From: Chaetoceros tenuissimus
Lineage: Eukaryota; Bacillariophyta; Thalassiosirophyceae; Chaetocerotales; Chaetocerotaceae
Reading direction: 5' to 3'
Assembly (NCBI GenBank): GCA_021927905.1
Contig: BLLK01000055.1
Location: 124,001-188,000, forward strand
DNA: 64,000 nt
In this document: one piece after another, positions 52,209-60,526 of the stretch
Layout: the number at the start of each line of letters is the position of its first letter
Numbering within the stretch: the stretch's first letter is position 1
Position numbers and translations under genes: made by a program
The notes under the pieces: model-generated
What the model was told of the DNA's origin: nothing
Databases searched by the model: none
The model's input: the letters and a program-made list of their open reading frames with translations, nothing else

Positions 52209-53325
52209 ATGACAAATACTCGCGAACCATTCCCCCCTGAGTTCTACGAAGTAGCTGGTAACATGACACTTCCCACTGAAACTTTTACAGTAAAAACGCA
52301 TTTCAAAACTATCCACGGAACAGTAGTCAAAACAAAAGTAGGTATTCCTATAAATTCCAATGGGGCGATGGTACTAAGACTAAGTTGAATAAAACTCAAC
52401 TTACTACTGCCAGAGCTCTCTCTCGAGCATTGAATCGTAATAATGATAATCATTCTTCTTCGAGTAATATCGCCTATGAGTTCGGTGTCCATTATGGAGA
52501 TAGAGATCTTGAGGAAATTGACATTGAAATTAAACTTCTTTACTTTATTCCGGGTCAACCTCAAAAACGTCTTCGACCTGGATATGCCGTGGAAGTAGTG
52601 GGTGAGAACGATGGTAAAAACATGTATATTTCTATGGATACTATTCAGAATAACAACAATCGTGAACTAGCAGAAGCAATAGCAGTAGCTGTAGAGAATG
52701 GTAAGTTTTAATCTTTTGGAGTTTCTTGTTTTAAATCCACTTGGAAATTCTTACTGACAGAACTCAAACCTAAATCAGCACTTCCTGGCGATGATGAAGA
52801 CATAGAGGATGAAACTTTTGTGCTTGAAGCAAATGATGGTCCCAATGTTGACGAAGCTGCACTTAACCTTAAACGTGGAAATCAACAGCATGAAGAAAAC
52901 TTGAACTCTGACGAGACTGGAACAGAGGAGGAAAGCTCAGAAAGAAAAAGGGCAAGAAGAGAGCTTCCAACTGGAAATGACAGTGATGTGCTGTCAAATA
53001 ACAGTCCAGAAATTAGCCAGGGTACGTGTGTTACGTTTCAACATTCTCTCAATTCAAATCTTCTCACTAACAATATTCAATTTTAGAAGCTGGAAAATTG
53101 GCCTCTCTAAAGGAGCTGTTGAAGTGTCCTATTTGTATTGAAACATTGAAAGATCCATGTATCATTCCAGAGTGTACACATCGGTTCTGCCATGAATGTA
53201 TTAAAGAGGCACTTGATAAATCTGGGAATGAATGCCCGTTTTGTCGAGGACGTGTAACAAGTAAGAGGTCACTACGCAAAGATGAGCTGGTTGCGAATTT
53301 AATCAGAGAGATGAACGAAGATTAA
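52209..53325 (+). CDS. RING-finger E3 ubiquitin ligase with a novel N-terminal domain; one frameshift
   Basis: Exons 52209-52700, 52761-53021 and 53087-53325, joined by 60- and 65-bp GT-AG introns. The C-terminus is a C3HC4 RING: CPICIETLKDPCII, CTHRFCHECI, CPFC. It would recruit an E2 and ubiquitinate a substrate. A glutamate/aspartate-rich linker precedes it. The N-terminal domain (LPTETFTVKTHFK ... then IAYEFGVHYGDRDLEEID, RPGYAVEVVGE) is shared with two neighbours at 59.8-60.2 and 60.5-62.4 kb. It is split by a frameshift: from ATG 52209 the frame ends after 59 codons, while the paralog-like continuation (FQWGDGTKTKLN...) is in another frame, so one base is missing near 52340-52360. It may be a recent pseudogene, a sequence error or programmed -1 shifting. 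Confidence 0.72.
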
Positions 53326-53513
53326 ATTCAATTCAAATTGATTCGTTTCTCAGGTCCTTTTTACTCATGAGGTCGTCTATATTGGTCTGACAGACTTTGT
53401 TCTAAACTTAAGAAGTAATAAAATCATGTAATGAAAAAAGTATTTATGAAAATGGAGTAAATGAAAATATATTGTACAATAGAATTGCAACTACTAACAA
53501 CGAATAATAGGAA

Positions 53514-53806
53514 TTATGTCTTATGCAGTACAAATGCTTTCCCTGTGGCTTTTTGCGTAGCCTTCAATGCACCCAAAGTTGAACTATATTTCCGAGCCTT
53601 CTCTGACTGTTCATGTTCGATTTGTTGTAATTTCTTTTCTTCTTTTCTCTTTGAACTACCATGTGGGTGAAATTGATAACACAATTGGCGGAATGCCTCC
53701 TTTCTAGTCAATAGTCGACCATGCTCGTCACGATATTCAAGCTTTAATTCTCTGATTGCAAGTTCAATGTCCTTTTCATGTGGTCATCCATTCAATCCGG
53801 TAGGCA
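53514..53806 (-). pseudogene. SART1 3'-end fragment, truncated and with a nonsense codon
   Basis: About 290 bp encoding the last 96 residues of SART1 (HGRLLTRKEAFRQLCYQFHP, ATGKAFVLHKT). It has a stop (AATGGATGA) where the intact gene has NGR in NGRPHEKD. Upstream the SART1 match ends abruptly. Homology continues past the stop codon into the 3' flank, so this is a DNA-level copy. Confidence 0.88.
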
Positions 53807-54084
53807 AAATTGATGCAAACTTGAGAAAAGGATAACCCAAAAGCCCATAGTTTTGATTTGCACTCTATCGTACTTTGATTCGTTCTTTGACAGAGAACTA
53901 GCCATGCTTTTGATCGTTCACATACTGCTGCTTTTCTCTTCTTACCCTCTTCTAAACTTGCCTGATGAAAGAGAGCTAGTAGTAGATGATCACATTTGAG
54001 CTTCTTTCCAACTTCTGCATATAATTCAGGCATAGATGTCTGGTAACCCATTGGGACTGAAAGAAGACTTTTGGTACTGGCCAT
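53776..54084 (-). pseudogene. Unrecognised gene start fused to the SART1 fragment
   Basis: From ATG 54084 an open frame (MASTKSLLSVPMGYQTSMPE, then DHLLLALFHQASLEEGKK) runs into antisense-frame SART1 fragment sequence and stops. The helical part has a diverged relative at 57.5-57.7 kb. The gene was probably truncated by the SART1 rearrangement. Function unknown. Confidence 0.4.
53830..53998 (-). repeat. Diverged direct repeat, copy A
   Basis: Matches 57516-57690 in the same orientation (for example DHLLxALxxQ...EEGKK in minus-strand translation, and AGTACGATAGA-type DNA). Homology is broken by indels. Confidence 0.55.
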
Positions 54085-54748
54085 AGAAGCTATTGAAACT
54101 TTAACCGTCCTTTCTACTATTCTTCTGAGGATTTTTCAATCTATTTGCTCCATCTGCACCTTTGCATTGTCAACGAGATCAACTCCCAACTAGCTTTTCC
54201 CAACGTATTCTATTGGCGGTAATTCCTGAGGATTGGGTGGTCCAATTTTACTCCGTGAATACAGATATAGTACACAGCAGTTGACGCATCGAAAGAACTT
54301 CTTGCGCAGAGGATATAGGAATGTGTAAGTATTGCGAGATGCACGCTATTCAAATAAAATGTAAACGCAATCTTTTTATTCGGCAACATACTACATAGCG
54401 GTGAACGTTTTGCTGATTTTAATTGACGGTGTGGGCGGAGCCCACCCCCTTCAGAGAAAATAGGGTAAAAATTGAGCAAAAAGTAATAAAAAATGGGTAT
54501 CTTCTACGTCATTGTCACACATTTCATCGCCAAAAAAAATCCAACAACACAACACTTCGTTAACGAGCTCACATCTAATGAAGTATCACATATTTTCTTT
54601 CAAAATTTTACGTTTACATACTTCTTCATCATTACTACTAGTGATATGGTTTGTGGGTCACTATATAGAGTATGCGATCGTTCAGCGAAGATAGAACTAG
54701 AAGTGTACATGTAGCTAGAGAGAAAGAAAGAAAGTAGACACTAGTTGT
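54085..54748. other. Rearranged intergenic, no gene seen
   Basis: 664 bp with no protein-like frame that I could support. An open plus-strand stretch at 54493-54714 has the composition of non-coding DNA. Confidence 0.35.
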
Positions 54749-54977
54749 TATTCCTCATCGTCCTCCTCATCGTCCTCTATGAAACAGTCTTCATTACGCA
54801 AAAATAATGCAGCTGCTATGATACGCTTCCTTCCTTCATATGTTAGAGTACAAGATTCATCTTCAACATGATTATCATATGGGGAAACAGGGGGAAACAA
54901 GGGAACAAGAATTTGAAACTTTGCAAGGAAAGAAATGGAGTGAAGTTTGCAAAGAATCTCACTTGAAAATACACGTG
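54749..54977 (-). other. Possible terminal exon of an unrecognised gene
   Basis: Open minus-strand stretch of 76 codons ends TYEGRKRIIAAALFLRNED then an acidic end and TAA (54749-54751). It is preceded by a strong acceptor-like TTTTCATTCCAG (to 54978). Upstream exons were not identified; the gene may be decayed. Confidence 0.3.
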
Positions 54978-55439
54978 CTGGAATGAAAATATGAATATAC
55001 AGAAAAGTCAGACAAGGCTGTCAAAGTTTTGAATGTTTTAGAGAATCGATGTGGCAGCAGACAGATTCTAGAAGGGGTGTATGACTATGTGAACTTGGTT
55101 GTAATTCCTGAATCCTGAATTCAAAGCTTGTAATCATTTTTATACACTTTAATCCACTTGAAGTTACCGTAATGTAACTGTCATAAACGCGTGAGCAGGA
55201 ATTCATACTGACAAGAGGTATCTGGTCTGGTGACTAAGGATCATGTATAACAAGTCTGTGCTCGTGCTATTGAGTTTCGTAAGGTCAAGGCGAATTGGTG
55301 GTAAAGGTTCAAAATAATAGGTTCTTACGAGTATACTAAGTTCAAAGTATTGATATCAGAACGTATTATAAAATTTACTATTGACTACATTTTCCCCCTA
55401 TAGTTGATGACATTCTCTTGCAATCAAACATTTGCTTTT
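54978..55439. other. Intergenic, no gene seen
   Basis: Downstream of the Tudor-like gene and upstream of the exon-like stretch. AT-rich, no protein-like frame beyond a few codons. Confidence 0.35.
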
Positions 55440-56503
55440 TCAGCAAACAACTTCTTTATTTGCATTCTGATCCCTTAGATTCATTCCGTCGATTAATTGA
55501 TCTTTTTCAAATTCTTCCTCGTCTCCGTCGTCGTATTTTATCCACCAATAGCCCCTCTCTCTGTCATACTTTGTGACGCTTCCAAAAAAGAGTTCTGGAT
55601 CATGGTTGAAAAAGTATTTTGCCACTCGTGCCCCGATGTAGCCTTCTGGAGTTGACTTTGAATTGATTAAATTCAAACCTTGGTTCCTGTAAGCTTTGAT
55701 GTATTCTATGAAATTGCTAGGAAGGCTTTCTTTTGAGCTCAAACTTCGGGTCTTGTGTCTCTTTTGTGTTTGTTTGTCCTCTTTCTTTCTATTCTTAAAT
55801 GCAAGCGCAACCGCGAAATGAACCAGATCGTGCACACTTTTTACTTTGGAAACGTCAATGTTTGTGGACATGGATGCTGCAAGGACAGTTGAAACATTGG
55901 TAACTTTGGAGAAATCTTCCGCTTTCAACTCAATTACTTCAATGGAACAACTCTCAAGAATGTTCCGGTATAAAAGAGAATGTTCAGGGACATCGCTTAC
56001 GAGGAAAAAGATTGCCTTGTGGCCTCGTTCCAAGTTCTTGATATTCATTCGCATTTCGAGAGTATAATGTTGGTTATTGCAATCAAGTCCGAACATACGA
56101 GAACTTGCTTCAGGTGCAAGAAGATATTTCTTGAAAACAGCAAGACGATCCTCCATGTTTTCGAGATCTTTAATGCGGTTCTGAAGGAGGTGAATCGAAG
56201 ATCCCCATGACAAAGTTGGGAGAAAGGTATGCTCTTTTCCATGAAGAGCGACACGACATTCTGCAAAAGTATCAACCAATGAATAGAATTCTTTCACTTT
56301 ACCTCTAATGGCAAAGGGACTACAAGCTTTGATGCCTTTGATTACAGAATTGAGTATCAGAGAGAGGCGATAGATTTGGTGTTTTTTTCAAAAACAAACT
56401 TACTGTCTTGAGCTTTTCTCTTTCGATTGACGGTATTGATTGTAGCAACTTGTCTTGTCTTTGTTTTGCCTTTGTTTTTGTTTCTTTTGTTAGACTTGGG
56501 CAT
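55440..56503 (-). CDS. Tudor-like domain protein 2, two exons
   Basis: Exons 56404-56503 and 55440-56335 join (68-bp GT-AG intron, donor GTAAGT, phase 1) to 331 aa. An upstream in-frame ATG at 56677 would extend it. The N-terminus is a basic nuclear signal (MPKSNKRNKNKGKTK then VNRKRKAQ). The C-terminus is a Tudor/PWWP-like barrel: GARVAKYFFNHDPELFFGSV, RERGYWWIKYDDGDEEEF, EKDQLID. This matches the module at the end of the gene at 3.1 kb; the middle (residues about 40-240) is unlike it and has no recognised domain. Chromatin binding is inferred. Confidence 0.7.
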
Positions 56504-56902
56504 TTTAGATTTGGTTTGGCTTTTCGTCAATTCTTTCTTTCTACTGTGGGTTTTGTTTTTGGTCTTTGGAAATTTATGAGAGCAAAAGCAAAAGGGGGAA
56601 AAATCAAATTCGATTCCGATTTGTCTGTCGTTCGTTCGTGTCGGATTTGGAACAAAAGTGTTACCTGGGAGAGTCATGTGTGAGAGTCATCCGACAAGTC
56701 ATTGGAGATTTTATCTTTTAGAATGGAAATAGTATTGAATAAGAGATTCGATTAACAAAATTATCAATTAAAAGTAGAATCAGTCAACCTTTGATGATTT
56801 CCTTTTTGCATCTACTCAAGTAAAATCCAATACAAAAGATGTAATTATTCCATGATAGATTCGATTCTTTCTTTCAAAAATATTTCAGCAACTTGTCTTG
56901 TA
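56504..56902. other. Intergenic, no gene seen
   Basis: About 400 bp upstream of the Tudor-like gene. A basic minus-strand stretch (56504-56677) could be an N-terminal extension of that gene. Confidence 0.35.
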
Positions 56903-57363
56903 CTATTGAATTCTAGAATTAGAACCATGCAACATCATTCGTAATAGTGCATGCATTTTCGAAAGGAGGTCAAGACCATCGGAAGGCAATTCTTCGATAA
57001 AAGGTGTAAGAGCTGATGCAGATTGTGACCAAAGGGTGGGATTTGAAATGTGTAAATATACTTTCTTGTGTATTGAGCTTGCATCTCTGCAAGACATACA
57101 TGGATATCCTTCAACTACAGAAAAGGAAAAGTATCACTGGCATACTTTTCACAAATCTATGCATACATCAATTCCAACTTCTTCGCTTTTTCACCTGCAA
57201 GACATTGAATAGCCGATTGGATCTTGCCCAAGTACCTTGGATCGATGTGCTCATTTATTTCAGTTTCATATTCAACAGCATCAAATAGCTGAGAAAGGTC
57301 CGGTACTGCCAACGCAGCCAAAGCTGTAGGATTGGACGACGATGAGAAATCTTTTTCACCAAA
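56903..57363 (-). other. Two-exon gene remnant or partial gene
   Basis: Minus-strand stretch 57167-57363 (EYETEINEHIDPRYLGKIQS, then AGEKAKKLEL) joins 56903-57086 (DASSIHKKVYLHISNPTLW, FIEELPSDGLDLLSK) across an 80-bp GTATGC...CTTGCAG intron in phase. It makes a clean 124-residue reading. There is no ATG; the frame begins after a stop at 57364-57366, so the 5' part is missing or in another frame. Not recognised. Confidence 0.45.
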
Positions 57364-57515
57364 TCATTTCTCTCTTCCCTAGATTGAACTAGATACGGTG
57401 ATGCAATCACACCATTGCTTTTCTTTCACGTAATTGCTTATATCTGTGATAAATTAAATGAAGTCATTCTTCTTAAATGAAGTCATTCTACTTCTACTTG
57501 GAGTCACGACAAGAA

Positions 57516-57690
57516 AAGGCTGCCCATAATTTGGATGTGCTTTCTATCGTACTTCGTACTTTGACGAAATTTTCCAACAGAGACCTAATCACGCTTTTGA
57601 CCGTTCGCATGCAGCTGCTTTTGCCTTTTTTGCCTTCTTCTCGATTTCCCTGATCGAGAAGAGCTAATAGATGATCAACACCTGTGCTAA
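57516..57690 (-). repeat. Diverged direct repeat, copy B
   Basis: Relative of 53830-53998 (DHLLALLDQGNREEGKK in minus-strand translation), with frameshifts relative to copy A. Probably a decayed coding segment. Confidence 0.5.
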
Positions 57691-57972
57691 TTCAGAGGTT
57701 ATCTCTAATAGAGTGCTCTTTATTTTGGAAGATACTTTCAGCTTTCAGCTAGCAGTTCATACAAAGTTCAGTTGAACCTCAGGTTTTCCCATCATTTGAC
57801 CTTTTCAGTACATGCAGTACGTACATACACAAATATTTGACGTCATTGTCTCTAGGTATGTGCGGACATCATACATCATCATTTTACACCTTTTCGTTCT
57901 TTAGAGTGTGTTTCTCTAGGTGACTCCAAACAGTATTTTCTTACTATTACACTCGCTATTTTCCCATTTTAC
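57691..57972. other. Intergenic with a TGACGTCA site
   Basis: No protein-like frame. A perfect TGACGTCA palindrome lies at 57838-57845, but no intact gene is near it, so it may have no function here. Confidence 0.35.
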
Positions 57973-59609
57973 AGCTACGATGCTGAATTGGGAGAATCGC
58001 AGGGCTACGGTTCTTGGAGGATCAACAGCGAGGCATCATGGAACAGCTGACCAAACAGATTAGAAGAAAGAGCGATACAAACAATTGATTCAAATTATCG
58101 TCAAACATTGAAGAGGAACAGCTCAATGAATGGGGAGGAAGAACATGATCTCTTTCAGGCTTGTCTGGAAAAAGTATTTCTTTGCAATCTGGAGGAGAGA
58201 AAAATGCCGTTCATCAAACTGATTTCATGTCATATGCAGAACAAGAGGAGGAGACTATGAATCTCAATGAAGAGCTAGAAAAACGTCGGCAAACTCATGT
58301 AAAAACTAAAAAGAAAAGTAAGGAAAACAATGATGATGGAAATGAAATAGCTGGTAAAACTGATGCTATTGCGAATAGCGTAGTAGACAATGAAAATGGG
58401 CAAGGAAATATTTTGGATGGATGAAATGATGGCTTCTTCGAAAGTAAAAAATATTTTGGATGAAATATGGCTTCTTCGAAAGTAATGGAAATGGCGTCGT
58501 GATTTGGACATTGATGTTGAGAATGAAACCAGTAAAGTTGCAAAGGATGTACAAATTAGAGATGATTTGATGAAGGAAAGACAGACCAAATACTATTCTA
58601 TAATGGAAAAGGGGGACATTAGGTCCAAAGCAGTTTTCATTACCGTCAATAATTTTCCAATCAGTGATGATCAAGATGGGGACAATGATGCTTTCAAAGG
58701 CTCAAAGATTGCAAAGGCTTCAAGAATTTAACTTACAGACAAAGACTCAAAGTAAAGGAAATGAGAATTCTAAGCTTCATTGGCTATTGTCAATGCTTTT
58801 AAATCCACCATCGGATCAGAGGAGAAGGTGGTATTACTTTTGAGAAACAAAAACTCCTCAACAGAGGAGAAGGTGGTATTACTTTTGAGGTTGATACTAC
58901 AAAGGAATTCACACGGTCTCTTCGTTTTCAGAATAATGTGAAGAAGGATGAAAAGAAAAAGAAGGAGGAGGAGCAGCAGAATTTTGGTAATGTGCCGCCA
59001 AAGGAAACTACTGATAATTCTTTAGCCATCGAGGTTGTTACGATGAAAGAAGATAAGTCAGATGAAACAGATAACATGCAAACATTGGAGGTGTTGGCTC
59101 GTGAAGTGAAAGATGAGCCAGATGGAACTGATACTTTTGAAGGAAGTAGCACTAGTGTAGTTGTAGGTCGTGGAATGTCAGCTTTCCTTGGTCTACTGAA
59201 GCAGACTGGAGAATTTGGTAAACGCTCTTGTAGAGAAGAGCTTAGAGGACGTGCAAAAGATGAAAGAACTTATGAAGATTACGAGAGTATTGATCTGAAG
59301 AAGGTTGTTAAGCTTGACACTACCGGCTTGAATGGACGACCACATGAAAAGGACATTGAGCTTGCAAACAGAGAAGTAAAGCTTGAGTATCGCGACGAGC
59401 ATGGTCGACTATTGACTAGAAAGGAGGCATTTCGCCAATTGTGCTATCAATTCCATGGACATGGTAGTTCAAAGAGAAAAGAAGAAAAGAAACTACAACA
59501 AATCAAACGTGAACAGTCAGAAAAGTCTGGGAAACATAGTTCTATTTTTAGTGCATTTAAGGCTACGAAAAAAGCTACAGGGAAAGCATTTGTACTGCAT
59601 AAGACATAA
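57973..59609 (+). pseudogene. SART1 second degenerate copy (3' two thirds)
   Basis: Corresponds to about residues 245-788 of the SART1 gene at 34.7 kb, on the opposite strand. It lacks the 5' third with the HIND motifs. Open pieces (58161-58424, 58504-58731, 58938-59609) match in different frames. Two internal duplications are visible: a partial repeat around 58406-58484 and a 28-bp repeat (58817-58844 / 58862-58889). The final 220 residues (VGRGMSAFLGLLKQTGEFGK to the end) remain intact. Homology runs past the stop for about 70 bp, so it was copied as DNA. Not expected to function. Confidence 0.9.
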
Positions 59610-59845
59610 TTCCTCTTATTAGTTGTTAATAGTTGCAATTTCTTATGCACAATATATTTGTATTTACTCCTTTTTCATTAATACTTTTTCATTACATGAT
59701 TACTCTTATTACTTATTTAGTTTAGAACGAAGTCTGTCAGACCAATATAGACTACCTCGTGAGTAAAAAGGACCTGAGACTCAAATCAATTCGAATCAAA
59801 TTATCCAATAGGAAATGATCTTACTTGTGATCTGGTCATTCTTGG
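59610..59845. repeat. Inverted-duplication arm (3' flanks)
   Basis: Reverse-complement match to 53326-53513 (for example GGTCCTTTTTACTCA and ATATTGGTCTGACAGA). It shows that the SART1 3' end and the adjoining RING-family 3' flank were duplicated together in inverted orientation. Confidence 0.75.
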
Positions 59846-60229
59846 TCAACGAACATCTGCCATTTCAGATTCCAGCACGGAATCCATCTTGCACTTGTCA
59901 ACGAAGGATCTGGTTTGATCAAGTACAAATTCACAAATATATCCTGGTGGTAGAGACCTGTGCCCCTGAACAGGACAAACAATTCTTACTTGTTCACGTA
60001 CTACTTGTCTGCCTTCATAATAGAAGTCCATGGCAATGTCATAGTTTTGAAAGCGAGGATCTGGGGCATCACCATGTAGCTCCTGATAGAGGTCTCGACC
60101 ATCTTCAATTTGTTGGGGGCTTTCTTCTGTGATTTCTCCGCCCTTCCAATAATCAAGTCCATTTCTAAGTTCCCCATGATAGGTCTTGTAGTCCAAGTCT
60201 ACTTCATGTACTCGATTTTGATTGTTCAT
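59846..60229 (-). CDS. RING-family N-terminal-domain protein without RING
   Basis: Intronless, 127 aa. Resembles the N-terminal domain of the RING gene at 52.2 kb and of the neighbour at 60.5 kb: GRDLYQELHGDAPD, NYDIAMDFYYEGR, QVRIVCPVQGHRS and PPGYICEFVLDQ. No RING follows; just after the stop the DNA aligns with the RING gene's 3' end, so the RING was probably lost in the duplication. Whether it is expressed is unknown. Divergent from the gene at 60.5 kb. Confidence 0.55.
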   Translation of the reverse strand: MNNQNRVHEVDLDYKTYHGELRNGLDYWKGGEITEESPQQIEDGRDLYQELHGDAPDPRFQNYDIAMDFYYEGRQVVREQVRIVCPVQGHRSLPPGYICEFVLDQTRSFVDKCKMDSVLESEMADVR

Positions 60230-60526
60230 GATACAAGTTTCTTTCTACAATATATGTGCAAAGATATGTGAAAAGAAGAAGGGGGAGCTACAGCACATCA
60301 AGCAGGAACATTTTCTGAAATAAATCGACTGATTTCCGATTCAACGCTTTGAAAGAGGGAAGTCCCACAAGATTATCTGTTCCTTTTATTTCGATTTGGT
60401 GAGCGCGCGCAAGATGTCAGTCAGCTGTCAGAACTTTTAAGTTTGTTGGCGATGCTTGTTCTTTCACCTTTCCTTTTCTATTCATAAAGTACAGATATCC
60501 AAAAAGAAATCATCTGAATCTAACTC
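60230..60526. promoter_or_regulatory. Short divergent interval of two paralogs
   Basis: 297 bp between the two divergent starts. It includes a GC-alternating GAGCGCGCGC (about 60401-60410); no other element was recognised. Confidence 0.35.

Noticed and set aside
54493-54714. Plus-strand open frame of 73 codons
   Set aside because: Aromatic-rich, no homologue recognised, overlaps nothing conserved; probably chance.
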